Source of the DNA: Acinetobacter rathckeae
GTDB lineage: Bacteria > Pseudomonadota > Gammaproteobacteria > Pseudomonadales > Moraxellaceae
Assembly: GCF_015627125.1 (NCBI RefSeq)
Contig: NZ_VTDO01000010.1
Span: 1-64,000, forward strand
DNA: 64,000 bases
Direction: 5' to 3'
Within the stretch, counting starts at the first letter, position 1; each line of letters opens with the position of its first letter. A model generated the notes under the pieces. It saw nothing but the letters and a program-made list of their open reading frames with translations, was not told where the DNA came from and searched no databases. Shown in pieces: positions 1 through 8,644 of this stretch. The translations under genes and the position numbers were made by a program.

Positions 1-321
1 AAATAACACCAGCCAATAAATAAGAATCGCAATGGTCATTTTATCGAGCTTAGATGACTGGGTTTGAGGAAATTGCTCAAATGTGGCTGACTGAGAACGA
101 GTCTGTTGAGCATTTAAATACACGACGCTTTTGGCGGCAAAGCGACCTTTACCGTCTACAGCCACAGTATATTCTAATGCACAGCCCACAATCGGGCGTG
201 GGCCACGTTTAGCAAAGTCTTTAATGTGTAAAAATACACGGGCTTTCGATGTATCTTTTGGCTGAATAAAACCATAGCCCTGATCATCAAACCATTCGAC
301 CAAACGTCCCTGATCACGCAT
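1..321 (-). CDS. Cold-shock domain / DUF1294 membrane protein (partial)
   Basis: Read leftward from the ATG at 321 and cut by the window edge; about 107 residues are visible. The N-terminus is a cold-shock-like fold (GYGFIQP near residues 16-22, VFLHIKDF near 29-36), which in this family binds single-stranded nucleic acid. A charged linker follows, then a hydrophobic segment beginning near residue 95 (MTIAILIYWLVL). CSD plus C-terminal DUF1294 membrane helices is a known proteobacterial architecture. The start overlaps the stop of the upstream homoserine kinase gene by 8 bp, suggesting translational coupling. The physiological role of the family is not established. Confidence 0.8.
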   Translation of the reverse strand, partial: MRDQGRLVEWFDDQGYGFIQPKDTSKARVFLHIKDFAKRGPRPIVGCALEYTVAVDGKGRFAAKSVVYLNAQQTRSQSATFEQFPQTQSSKLDKMTIAILIYWLVLF

Positions 322-1282
322 GGGTTGACTCAAGTTGTAAACGTGCCAAACGATTTAATAACATTTCACGCATTTGAGCAGGGTCTTTTTGGAATACATC
401 ACTACCGCCACGCCCTTCTAAGCGGTTTAAACGTGCCACATTTAAACGTAACAACCAAAAACGACATGCGCACATGGCTAAATACACATCTAAACATGCC
501 AACTCATCAGCACTCATGGTTCGCACAGTTTGATACGCCTGTAAGTAAGCATCTACACGTACTTGATCTAAACTTACTTCAGGATATTGGGTACAAAACT
601 CATTAATGGTGATGGCAATATCAAACAGTAACTCATCAAAATTAAGCTCAAAAAAGTCTAAAATGCCCGTAAGTGTGTCGCCTTCAAATAATGTGTTATC
701 TCTAAATAAATCTGAATGGACCCAGCCTTTCACACGGTTTGGATACTTGGCTTGATATTGACTAAACACACCATATACTTGGTCAAACAGTACAGCGTCT
801 TGTGCTGACATCTCTTCTTTTTGTAGCATTTGACCAATATTGGTCCAATACTCATGACCACGGCTGTGGCTACGTGTGAGTGGGAAATCAAGTAAAGCCA
901 CATGCAGTTTGGCTTGTGCCGTTGCAATTTCTTTGACTTGTGCCACATTGGTTTGTTCTGGGTGTTGGCCCCACACTCTTGGTGCAACTTGAGCAGGTTT
1001 ACCCACAATATAGTGAATGGCTTTACCATTATGACTGAGCGGTGCTGCTACAGGTACACCATGTTGTGCTAATTGTTGCAATACAGGCACTAACTCGCCC
1101 GCACTTTGCTCTGTTTCATTTTCAAAGACCGTGAGCACATACTGTTTTTGGTCTTCGCAGATAATAAAATAGTTCGTATTTTGGATGCCGCCTTGAATCG
1201 GCACGAGGTCAACCACGTTTAAGCCGTATGCACGGGTAAATTGTTGAACTTCTTCTAATTGCAAAGGCGTATAAACAGACAT
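314..1282 (-). CDS. thrB: Homoserine kinase (ThrB, APH-fold type)
   Basis: 322 residues, the usual length for the aminoglycoside-phosphotransferase-like homoserine kinase of Pseudomonas and Acinetobacter. It phosphorylates L-homoserine with ATP in threonine synthesis. The N-lobe has GGIQNTNYF (residues 31-39) as nucleotide loop. The catalytic HSDLFRDN motif (Brenner-type, catalytic Asp) lies near residue 189 and the metal-binding GILDFFE near 206. It is unrelated to the GHMP-type ThrB of enterics. It is divergent from hisF and overlaps the following CSD/DUF1294 gene. Confidence 0.93.
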   Translation of the reverse strand: MSVYTPLQLEEVQQFTRAYGLNVVDLVPIQGGIQNTNYFIICEDQKQYVLTVFENETEQSAGELVPVLQQLAQHGVPVAAPLSHNGKAIHYIVGKPAQVAPRVWGQHPEQTNVAQVKEIATAQAKLHVALLDFPLTRSHSRGHEYWTNIGQMLQKEEMSAQDAVLFDQVYGVFSQYQAKYPNRVKGWVHSDLFRDNTLFEGDTLTGILDFFELNFDELLFDIAITINEFCTQYPEVSLDQVRVDAYLQAYQTVRTMSADELACLDVYLAMCACRFWLLRLNVARLNRLEGRGGSDVFQKDPAQMREMLLNRLARLQLESTHA

Positions 1283-1386
1283 AGAAAACCTGCGTGAAAC
1301 AAAAATAGTTTGATAGAATACCTGAAGTTTAACAAGTTATAGCCGATCTCGGAAACTTTATTTATAAGCCAGTGCAGGACACCCAT

Positions 1387-2145
1387 ATGCTCGCAAAACG
1401 AATTATCCCCTGTTTAGATGTCGACAACGGCCGTGTGGTCAAAGGCGTACAATTTTTAGACATTCGCGATGCAGGCGACCCTGTAGAAGTAGCACGGCGC
1501 TATAACGAACAAGGTGCAGATGAAATTACTTTCTTAGACATTACTGCAACCCATCATGGTCGAGATACCACTTACCGTACTGTAGAACGTATGGCTGAGT
1601 CAGTGTTTGTACCACTAACAGTGGGTGGTGGTGTGCGTAAAGTCGAAGATATTCGCCTATTGTTAAATGCAGGTGCAGATAAAGTCAGCATTAACTCAGC
1701 TACTATTACCAATCCAGAATTTGTACAAGAAGCCTCTGCTCGTTTTGGGGCACAGTGTATTGTGGCTGCCATAGATGCCAAAAAAGTTGCCGAAGGGAAA
1801 TGGGAAATTTTCACTCACGGTGGGCGTAAAGCCACAGGCATAGATGCGATTGAATGGGCAGTAAAAATGGCCAACTACGGTGCAGGCGAGCTACTGGTGA
1901 CCAGTATGGACGCAGACGGTACCAAAGCAGGTTATGACATTGCACTCATGCGTGCCATTAATGACCGTGTTTCTGTACCCACCATTGCTTCAGGTGGTGT
2001 AGGTAATTTACAACACCTTGCTGATGGCATTTTACATGGTGGTGCAGATGCTGTGCTTGCAGCCAGTATTTTTCACTTTGGGCAACACACGATTCCTGAA
2101 GCAAAAAAATACCTTGCTGAGCAAGGCATAGAAATGCGTTTGTAA
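1387..2145 (+). CDS. hisF: Imidazole glycerol phosphate synthase cyclase subunit HisF
   Basis: 252 residues from ATG 1387, preceded by AGGA at the right distance; an in-frame GTG at 1372 is less likely. HisF is the (beta/alpha)8 synthase subunit that, with HisH, makes IGP and AICAR from PRFAR in histidine synthesis. It starts [12 protein letters not shown] with the catalytic Asp at residue 11, carries the GGGVR phosphate-binding loop near residues 82-86, the second catalytic Asp in TSMDADGT near 130, and ASGGVG near 200. It is a lone his gene here. Confidence 0.97.
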   Translation: MLAKRIIPCLDVDNGRVVKGVQFLDIRDAGDPVEVARRYNEQGADEITFLDITATHHGRDTTYRTVERMAESVFVPLTVGGGVRKVEDIRLLLNAGADKVSINSATITNPEFVQEASARFGAQCIVAAIDAKKVAEGKWEIFTHGGRKATGIDAIEWAVKMANYGAGELLVTSMDADGTKAGYDIALMRAINDRVSVPTIASGGVGNLQHLADGILHGGADAVLAASIFHFGQHTIPEAKKYLAEQGIEMRL

Positions 2146-2169
2146 ACGTATCAATGCACAAATACGTTT
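2144..2169. terminator. Possible terminator between hisF and cdh
   Basis: A 7-bp inverted repeat (AAACGTA / TACGTTT) overlaps the hisF stop and ends in a short T-run. It lies between convergent hisF and cdh. The stem is weak. Confidence 0.4.
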
Positions 2170-2175
2170 TGTCTC

Positions 2176-2928
2176 TTATTGTGTGACCTGACAAAACGTA
2201 TCTTGTATTTCTTCAATACTACCTAAATTTTTCTCAGTTAAATCAAGCTTGGTCGCAAGGAGTATCATGTCTGTATCTGTTGCAGACACCATGGCTAAAC
2301 CATATTCTGCCATGTGACCTGCCTTAGTTTTCTGTAAATAATCAGACAATATGTGAAATGGGCTTGTGGTATTGAGCTCTGCCAATGTGATTTTCTTTGC
2401 TAAATAAGTATGCCCTAAAATTTTATTAGGTAAGGCTTGCCAGTGAGTTGTAATACTTGGCCGTTCGTGTTCAAGTTGTACATAGACTGCTTTGCTTAAG
2501 CAAGAAGAGTGTATATGTAACTGGTCTTGGGTACGCCCATATGCTGAATTGACTGAAAAAGATAAATAACGTGGTTCAATGGCTTTTTTATTTTGTGTAT
2601 CTAAAATATGCCGTTGTACCCATGCATCATTAAAATAATTTTTGGCAGTAGGTTGTAAAAGCTGTGAGTCTTCAATGCCTGTAATTTTAGCAGTTGGAAT
2701 AATCAAGGTTTGTACAGGCCCATGCCGATCTCTTAACACTACGTAACCTGATGGTCTATTCACCACCAAACACGCATGGGTGTCATCTCGGCTCGTTTCA
2801 CAGCGATTACTCACAATATCCCACAAAATTTGTCGCTTTGGCAATGTTTTAGGCACAACAAAACAACTTGTCAGCACACTACTCAAGGTAAAAACTGCTA
2901 AAAGATTACGACAATTCAAATAGTGCAT
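2176..2928 (-). CDS. cdh: CDP-diacylglycerol diphosphatase (Cdh), exported
   Basis: 250 residues with an N-terminal hydrophobic segment ending in LTSCF (residues 19-23), compatible with a membrane anchor or lipoprotein. The core matches the CDP-diglyceride hydrolase family (HIT-related fold): LWDIVSNRC near residue 35, ACLVVN near 52, YLSFSVNSAYGRTQDQLHIH near residues 123-142 with the His-x-His triad, then a Cys pair. Family members cleave CDP-diacylglycerol to phosphatidate and CMP. It is the last gene of the six-gene operon, 4 bp after the PLD-like gene, so both phosphodiester-cleaving enzymes are co-expressed with a TonB receptor. The physiological substrate here is unknown. Confidence 0.88.
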   Translation of the reverse strand: MHYLNCRNLLAVFTLSSVLTSCFVVPKTLPKRQILWDIVSNRCETSRDDTHACLVVNRPSGYVVLRDRHGPVQTLIIPTAKITGIEDSQLLQPTAKNYFNDAWVQRHILDTQNKKAIEPRYLSFSVNSAYGRTQDQLHIHSSCLSKAVYVQLEHERPSITTHWQALPNKILGHTYLAKKITLAELNTTSPFHILSDYLQKTKAGHMAEYGLAMVSATDTDMILLATKLDLTEKNLGSIEEIQDTFCQVTQ

Positions 2929-2932
2929 ATAT

Positions 2933-4174
2933 TTACTCTTTGGCAGGGTTGACGACTTTATAAGGCATATTCACATCTACTGCATGTGCATACTCACTTT
3001 GCCATAAATCATCATACAAGCGGTCTAAATTTTGGGTAATATCCGCATTATTATTTAACACAATCTCTAAATTACGAGACTGCTCAAAGTAGCCACCACT
3101 CCAATTTGATGTCCCCACCCATGCTGTTTTATGGTCTATAGTCATATACTTACTATGAATCACCCGAGCATAGGGAATAAAGCCATCTTTACTTTTAGGA
3201 ATGGTCACAATTTTAATGTTGATATTGGGTACAAGTGCTAGGCTTTTAATCCAAAGAATATCTGGATACCGAATATTCCAGTCTGCAATCATTAAATTAA
3301 TCTTTACGCCACGTGCAGCCGCTTCTCTTAAACTACGTTCAATAAAGTCATAAAATACACGCTTGCCCTTACCTTCGGCATAACTCAGTGGTGAATACTG
3401 CATGACTTGAATATTAATATTTGACTGCGCACTGGCAATCAGTTTCGGAAAGTTGTCTACGACGGTATAAATATTGGCAGGGGTCACCTCCGGTGGACTC
3501 GCCAATAAATAATCACCTTGCATGACCTGTGGCGGTGTTTTATGTTGCGTAACATGTGGAATGCTTTGTTGTTTTCCTAAACGGGTTTGATTATTCCAAT
3601 CGGTTTGGAAAATCTGTTTCATTTGCCCAACCACCTGAGCATCTTGTATTTTTAGCCCTGTTTCATGAATATGCTTTAAGGCTCGCCAGTCAAAATTTTG
3701 ACTGCCCACAAACGCCACTCGGCCATCAACAATCAAGTATTTCGCGTGAATAATGCCATTGTCTATTTTAGAGAAATCCATCACCTTCCATTCAAGATTT
3801 GGAATATGCTGAATATATTGAATGGTGTCTGGATTAGATAGACTGAGCCCTTTTTGGTCAAGTAAGAAACGTATTTTCACACCCCGTTGCCCCGCTCTTT
3901 TTAAAGACTGCAACACAGCATCAAGTGCAGTATCTGGCAAGCTCGACACATAAAATTGTGCAATCTCTATTTCAGATGTTGCCCCATCAAACAACTGTTG
4001 CCAAGTGGTTTGTGCATCTTGCAATGCAGGGTGCTGTAAAGTGGTTTCTGTTGGAATATTTACCACCAGCTCAAAGTCAGATGAACCTTGAGCATGAGCG
4101 GTATAAGATACACTCAGAGAAGTCAAAAAAATGCCCAAACAAGCGAATTGTTTGGGCAGTTTAACATTAAGCAT
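2933..4174 (-). CDS. Exported PLD-superfamily phosphodiesterase, PLD3/PLD4-like
   Basis: 413 residues with a signal peptide (cleavage likely after AHA, residue 28). Two complete HKD motifs are visible: H143-x-K145-x4-D150 and H340-x-K342-x4-D347, followed by GSQNFDWR and GTSNWSGGYF. The C-terminal half (IPYARV before the second HKD, GTSNWSGGYF after it, ADWN near residue 298) resembles the PLD3/PLD4/poxvirus K4 branch more than classical phospholipase D or cardiolipin synthase. Animal PLD3/4 are single-strand exonucleases. The start overlaps the exbB stop by 8 bp, so it is in the TonB operon. It may act in the periplasm on phospholipid head groups or on nucleic acid; the sequence does not decide. 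Confidence 0.85.
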   Translation of the reverse strand: MLNVKLPKQFACLGIFLTSLSVSYTAHAQGSSDFELVVNIPTETTLQHPALQDAQTTWQQLFDGATSEIEIAQFYVSSLPDTALDAVLQSLKRAGQRGVKIRFLLDQKGLSLSNPDTIQYIQHIPNLEWKVMDFSKIDNGIIHAKYLIVDGRVAFVGSQNFDWRALKHIHETGLKIQDAQVVGQMKQIFQTDWNNQTRLGKQQSIPHVTQHKTPPQVMQGDYLLASPPEVTPANIYTVVDNFPKLIASAQSNINIQVMQYSPLSYAEGKGKRVFYDFIERSLREAAARGVKINLMIADWNIRYPDILWIKSLALVPNINIKIVTIPKSKDGFIPYARVIHSKYMTIDHKTAWVGTSNWSGGYFEQSRNLEIVLNNNADITQNLDRLYDDLWQSEYAHAVDVNMPYKVVNPAKE

Positions 4175-4796
4175 AACGGTTTTCTTCAGTCGATTGTGCT
4201 TTCCAATCTGACGCTTTCACCACTTTACTCTTACCTGTGTTAATGAGTAATACTTTAGACAACTCATTAATACGTTCAATACGGTTACCTAAGAAGTTAT
4301 TAGCAACCAATGCTACAAGCGCAATGGCAATCCCCAACCCTGTAGCATATAACGCCGTACCCATACCCCCTGAGACCTTACTGGCATCAGACACACCAGA
4401 TGCTGCCAAGGCTTGGAATGTATCTACAATACCTAAAATTGTACCCAATAAACCTAACAATGGTGCGGCAGCAACAATGGTTTCTAACACCCAAATACCT
4501 TTATTTAAAGCCGCTTTGCTTTCAATGTACTGTTGTTCAATGGCATCGTTACGCTCATTTTCAGTTAAACCACTGACTAACAATGGCTCAACCAATAAGT
4601 AGGCAGGGTTTTTGTCTTTTTTCTCAATCTGCTTTTCATCGAGTGCATGATGTTGTTTCAGTTGTTCATTTAGCTTTTTGGTTTGCTTTTGTGTCCATGT
4701 CAAATAAATCACACGTTCAATAAAAATCACACATAGCACCGCTAAGCAGGCATACATCATGTAAAAAATAATACTATGAACTAATTCAGCATTCAT
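4167..4796 (-). CDS. exbB: ExbB/TolQ/MotA-family proton channel, TonB motor subunit
   Basis: 209 residues with the ExbB topology: one TM helix near residues 8-26, a cytoplasmic segment rich in K/E/Q, then two TM helices (about 102-125 and 148-170) containing AAPLLGLLGTILGIV and the small-residue-rich third helix ATGLGIAIALVALVANN. With ExbD it powers TonB using the proton gradient. It is unusual in being separated from exbD by tonB and a receptor gene (order exbD, tonB, receptor, exbB). It starts 12 bp after the receptor stop. Confidence 0.92.
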   Translation of the reverse strand: MNAELVHSIIFYMMYACLAVLCVIFIERVIYLTWTQKQTKKLNEQLKQHHALDEKQIEKKDKNPAYLLVEPLLVSGLTENERNDAIEQQYIESKAALNKGIWVLETIVAAAPLLGLLGTILGIVDTFQALAASGVSDASKVSGGMGTALYATGLGIAIALVALVANNFLGNRIERINELSKVLLINTGKSKVVKASDWKAQSTEENRYA

Positions 4797-4808
4797 ATTG
4801 GTTCACCC

Positions 4809-7022
4809 TTAAAGTTTTGCAGATAGAGAGATCACAAACGTACGCTCTTCACCAATATTATAAAGTGGTGCTGAACCTGTCGCTGTGCCTACTGTTTTTG
4901 AATTTATTTGTACTGTTTTTGCCGATGCTAAATATTCTTTATCAAACATATTGTTCACACCAAAACTTAACGTCACATCTTTTACAAAGTTACCTTTGAC
5001 TGGCACATGTACACCTGCCGAGAAGTCAAATGTGGTACGACCTGCAATTTTTTCATCGTTAGTCAAGTCACCATAAAATGGCCCTGTGTAGTTACCGCTA
5101 AAGTTCCAAGACCATGTACGGTTGTCATAGCCAATACCTGCGCTAAAGACATTTTTAGATGTATTTGGCGTTTGTTTACCCACGGTTGGTAAATACACGC
5201 CTTTATTTAATGCATTGCCTTTTTGTTTAGAATCAGTGTAACTATATGACGTGTAATAGTTCATGTTGTACGGTAAGTTGCCGCTCCACTCGAGCTCTAC
5301 ACCACGGCTATCCACTTTACCTGCATTCACCATGACATAATCACCGCTCGGGTCTTGGCTTGAAATTTGGCGGTTTTTGTAATGCATATTATATGCTGTT
5401 GCACTTAGCAACATGTCTTGGGTTTGATAACGCCAGCCAAGCTCTTGGTTTAAGCTTAACTCTGGTTTTAAATTAATTGAGTCGCCTACGTTATACAGCA
5501 CATAGTTTTGTGGTGCACGCATGTTTTTAGAGAGGTTATAGAAGAACTGATTTTGATCATTAAGCTGATATTTGGCGCTAAAATTCGGCAATAGCTCATT
5601 GTATTTGGCCTGCTTTGTTTCAGCTTTGGCAGAAAGACTACCTAAATTGTTACCTTTACGTTCAACACTTTCCCACGCTAAGCCACCTAACAATGTCACT
5701 TTCGGTGAAACATACCAAGCATCTTGTAACCATACACGTTGTGCAGGTGTAATGGTAAATTGATTACGTCCTTGGACCACTTGACCTTTAGCATCTATAA
5801 ACTGATTTGACTCTGCCCAAGTATCTGCAGGGCCTGATGTTGTACTGGTTGTAATATACGGCTGTGTTTGACGTTGACGTGCACGCTCATACCAATAGCC
5901 TGTAGATAGGCTATGTTGGTCGTTAATGTCCCATTTGGCTTTCACCGTTACACCAGGACGCCATGTTTGCGTCATAGATGGACGATAAAATGCTGTCGTT
6001 GCAGACAAATTGCTTAAGTCATAAATACCCGATTTACTCGATGATTTTGACAAATTGCTCGTACCATTAGAGCCACCACCATTACCCCAGTAATAATACG
6101 GCTGAATGGTTGCTTTAAAGCTGTCACTTAAAATCAAATCTTGCGTAAATGATACATTTAAGTTTTCAAATGGATTCCGTGCATTTTGGTATCGATCTGC
6201 TGGAAAATCTGCTTTGTGACCGTTACTACCCGTTGCATCTGGTGCTGCATCATAAGCAGCTTTCGTAATTGTTGCATAACCATAGTTATCTTGTTTGTTA
6301 TATTTCACAATCAAACTACTGGTATTGCCATTGTCTGCTTTATAAAATGCATTGGCTTCGACTTTATTGCCTTCTAAGTCGCCTTGGCCTTTCCATTTAT
6401 TGGCCTCTGTATGTGATGCAGACAACCATGCACTAAAGTTACCTATTTGGCCTGTTTCAATACGAGCAAAGGTTTTTTTCAGGTCATTACTACCAAATTT
6501 TTGCTCTACAAATAAACCTGCATTTTTATCTGGACGTTTGGTACTTAAACCAATATTACCGCCACTCGAACCAATATGCGGGCCGTCTACTTCTGCCGAA
6601 CCTTGGGTCACAAACACTTGACTGATGTTTTCCGAGTCACCTAAAAGGTTTGGATACACCGCATAGTTTCCAGAGTCATTTAAAGGAATACCATCGGCAG
6701 ATAAACCAATTTGATCTGCCCCCATACCACGCATGGTGTAATTCAAGCCACTTATGCCCGATGAGTCAGTACTACTCATTTGCAAGCCAGGTACTTTCGC
6801 AATTTTATCTAAAGCATTGCCTGCACTTGGATTATTACTCAAAGCTTCACTGGTCACCACTGAACGAGCTTTTGGTGTGTCTTCTTGTACCATCAGACCG
6901 CCACCTAACGCTTGGCCTTGTACAGAAACTACACCCACATCGACACTTTGGGCGTGTGCAGTTGCAGATAAGAGTATAGACAGTACAGAAACTGACAGTA
7001 ATTTTTTCTCAAACGTTTTCAT
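4809..7022 (-). CDS. TonB-dependent outer-membrane receptor of the PhoB-boxed operon
   Basis: 737 residues: signal peptide ending TAHAQS (near 26), plug domain with APGL-like KVPGLQMSS and MRGMGADQIGLSADGIPLN (near 96-118), then a 22-strand-type barrel ending in aromatic/Leu-rich TFVISLSAKL. It transports a ligand into the periplasm driven by the TonB system encoded on both sides of it. Substrate is not evident from sequence. Co-transcription with a PLD-like enzyme and Cdh behind PhoB-like sites suggests a phosphorus-containing ligand (inference). Confidence 0.92.
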   Translation of the reverse strand: MKTFEKKLLSVSVLSILLSATAHAQSVDVGVVSVQGQALGGGLMVQEDTPKARSVVTSEALSNNPSAGNALDKIAKVPGLQMSSTDSSGISGLNYTMRGMGADQIGLSADGIPLNDSGNYAVYPNLLGDSENISQVFVTQGSAEVDGPHIGSSGGNIGLSTKRPDKNAGLFVEQKFGSNDLKKTFARIETGQIGNFSAWLSASHTEANKWKGQGDLEGNKVEANAFYKADNGNTSSLIVKYNKQDNYGYATITKAAYDAAPDATGSNGHKADFPADRYQNARNPFENLNVSFTQDLILSDSFKATIQPYYYWGNGGGSNGTSNLSKSSSKSGIYDLSNLSATTAFYRPSMTQTWRPGVTVKAKWDINDQHSLSTGYWYERARQRQTQPYITTSTTSGPADTWAESNQFIDAKGQVVQGRNQFTITPAQRVWLQDAWYVSPKVTLLGGLAWESVERKGNNLGSLSAKAETKQAKYNELLPNFSAKYQLNDQNQFFYNLSKNMRAPQNYVLYNVGDSINLKPELSLNQELGWRYQTQDMLLSATAYNMHYKNRQISSQDPSGDYVMVNAGKVDSRGVELEWSGNLPYNMNYYTSYSYTDSKQKGNALNKGVYLPTVGKQTPNTSKNVFSAGIGYDNRTWSWNFSGNYTGPFYGDLTNDEKIAGRTTFDFSAGVHVPVKGNFVKDVTLSFGVNNMFDKEYLASAKTVQINSKTVGTATGSAPLYNIGEERTFVISLSAKL

Positions 7023-7042
7023 TTCTTTCCCCTGTAGTTAAA

Positions 7043-7861
7043 CTACGGTGCTGTATAATTTAATGTGGCAACAAATCGTTTTTGGCTTTCGCCTGAAAAG
7101 GCATCTTCAGGAAATGGCTCAACTTGCTTAATGGCTTGTAAACTTGAAAGTGCGACACGGTTAAGCAACATACTCTTAGATTTTGAAGCAATGCCTGAGT
7201 CTAAGACCTTGCCACTACGGTCAATTTGCAACCACACTTCCACATTACCTTCTGGTCGCTCAAGCGATGCTTCTCGCCCTGTTGGGTAACGTTTTTGTTG
7301 CTCAACCGCAGCTCTGACTTTATTTAAATAACTTGCTTCCGCCGAATGGCTTCCTGTGCTTGCAGGTTTTGGTTGTTCTGCAACAACAGGCTCAGCTTTG
7401 GCTTTAGGTGCTTCTTGCACTTTTTCTGCGACAGGTGCAGGTTTTTCTACTGGATTTTCAATCACTTTTTCAGTGACTTTTGCTTCAGTAACAGGTGCTT
7501 TTTGCGTTTCATTCACTTTTGCCTCAACCTTTTTGGGTTCAACCTTTTCTATAGGTTTCACTTTTGGTTCAGGTTTTGGTTTCACCTGCTCCACTACTTT
7601 AGGTTTTGGCTTTAGTTTTTCTTCAATAATTGCATCTTCAGGCGGAGCTTCTGGTTCTGGTGTGGCCTGCACTACTGGTGTTGGCGGTGTAACAACTGGC
7701 TCTGGTGGTGCAGCCAAAGTAATTTCGATGGGCTTTTCATCATATTTTGGTTCGATTTTCAACACATCTGGTTGCGTCAAAAAGAGCAAATATGCCCCCA
7801 TAAACACCGCAGGACACCAACTTAAAGCCTTTCGATGCTGATAAACAACATACATACTCAT
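7043..7861 (-). CDS. tonB: TonB energy-transducing protein
   Basis: 272 residues from the ATG at 7861, 1 bp after the exbD stop and behind GGAAAG; an upstream in-frame start at 7909 would overlap exbD and looks less likely. It has an N-terminal TM helix (WCPAVFMGAYLLFLT), a long Pro/Lys/Glu/Val-rich spacer (KPKPKV, KPKPEPKVKP, EKVEPKKVEAKV) spanning roughly residues 55-165, and a TonB C-terminal domain with YLNKVRAAVEQQKRYP and GNVEVWLQIDRSG. It sits directly before the receptor it presumably serves. Confidence 0.93.
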   Translation of the reverse strand: MSMYVVYQHRKALSWCPAVFMGAYLLFLTQPDVLKIEPKYDEKPIEITLAAPPEPVVTPPTPVVQATPEPEAPPEDAIIEEKLKPKPKVVEQVKPKPEPKVKPIEKVEPKKVEAKVNETQKAPVTEAKVTEKVIENPVEKPAPVAEKVQEAPKAKAEPVVAEQPKPASTGSHSAEASYLNKVRAAVEQQKRYPTGREASLERPEGNVEVWLQIDRSGKVLDSGIASKSKSMLLNRVALSSLQAIKQVEPFPEDAFSGESQKRFVATLNYTAP

Positions 7862-7862
7862 A

Positions 7863-8267
7863 CTAGACTTTCCGTGTGGCCAATGACACCGAGGTAAAAC
7901 CATCTGCACGTAAACGGTCCATTACACTCACCAATTGCTCTACTGCAACACCCTTATCGCTATTAATAATCACAGCAATGCTTTTACCTGCTTGTTGTTG
8001 TGATTTCAGTGACTGAACGAGTTGATCGATGCTGGTATTTTGACCATCGAGCTGAATTTGGTCTGCCAATAAAGTCACAATAGCTTTTGTTTGTGGTTTT
8101 AATGCTTGTGAAGTGGTTGCTGAAGGCAGTTGTGTTTTGAGCCCTTGTGATGGAATAACATTTAAACTAATGAGTACAAAAAAAACCAATAAGAACATCA
8201 TCACATCAATCATTGGAATCAATTCGATATGTGGTTTTGCTTTTTTTGTTTCACTCCAGCTACGCAT
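7863..8267 (-). CDS. exbD: ExbD/TolR biopolymer transport protein
   Basis: 134 residues from the ATG at 8267, which has GGTGA 6-7 bp upstream; in-frame starts at 8279 and 8321 exist. The single TM helix carries the proton-pathway Asp (D21 in LIPMIDVMMFLLVFF), followed by a periplasmic domain. First gene of the operon exbD-tonB-receptor-exbB-PLD-cdh. The five PhoB-like half-sites lie immediately upstream, so it marks the promoter-proximal end. Confidence 0.92.
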   Translation of the reverse strand: MRSWSETKKAKPHIELIPMIDVMMFLLVFFVLISLNVIPSQGLKTQLPSATTSQALKPQTKAIVTLLADQIQLDGQNTSIDQLVQSLKSQQQAGKSIAVIINSDKGVAVEQLVSVMDRLRADGFTSVSLATRKV

Positions 8268-8303
8268 TATTTTCACCATGACATATTTAATGGTGCAAAT
8301 TCT

Positions 8304-8354
8304 ATGAATTAAATATGACAAGACCTTGATAAAATTATGACAATTTCATGAAAT
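8304..8354 (-). promoter_or_regulatory. Array of five PhoB-like half-sites upstream of exbD
   Basis: On the + strand, five copies of a TGA-cored heptamer start at 8304, 8315, 8326, 8337 and 8348, exactly 11 bp apart: ATGAATT, ATGACAA, TTGATAA, ATGACAA, ATGAAAT. The E. coli PhoB half-site read on this strand is (A/G)TGACAG with 11-bp periodicity. Two copies match at six of seven positions and the others at about four. The array precedes the leftward exbD operon, the position expected for PhoB activation. A -10-like TTAAAT follows. Confidence 0.72.
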
Positions 8355-8480
8355 TAAAATATTTTAAAATCATTCAGTTAAAATAAAAAACCAACACAAC
8401 CATCAAACCACAATAGGTATGAATCAACAGTTGTATTGGCAAGGGTAAAACTTAAATATGCTAAATGGTTATTTTTTGGC

Positions 8481-8508
8481 TTGACCTTTTTTAAAAACTG
8501 TATAGAAT
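8481..8508 (+). promoter_or_regulatory. Sigma70-type promoter of tRNA-Thr
   Basis: TTGACC at 8481-8486 and TAGAAT at 8503-8508, 16-bp spacing, 12 bp before the tRNA. Confidence 0.75.
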
Positions 8509-8520
8509 TGCCACCACGTT

Positions 8521-8596
<76 letters not shown>

Positions 8597-8608
8597 ACGT
8601 ATTTTTAT

Positions 8609-8640
8609 AGACCATCAACCCCAATTGATGGTCTTTTTTT
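8609..8640 (+). terminator. Rho-independent terminator after tRNA-Thr
   Basis: 10-bp perfect stem AGACCATCAA / TTGATGGTCT (8609-8618, 8625-8634) followed by a T-run. It may also end phytase transcription from the other side. Confidence 0.88.
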
Positions 8641-8644
8641 ATGC

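Noticed and set aside
730..1029. 99-codon minus-strand frame within thrB
   Set aside because: Overlaps homoserine kinase in another frame with no family resemblance.
7356..7841. 161-codon plus-strand frame rich in Ser, Gly, Phe and Thr
   Set aside because: It is the antisense shadow of the Pro/Lys/Glu-rich TonB spacer; the composition is a by-product.
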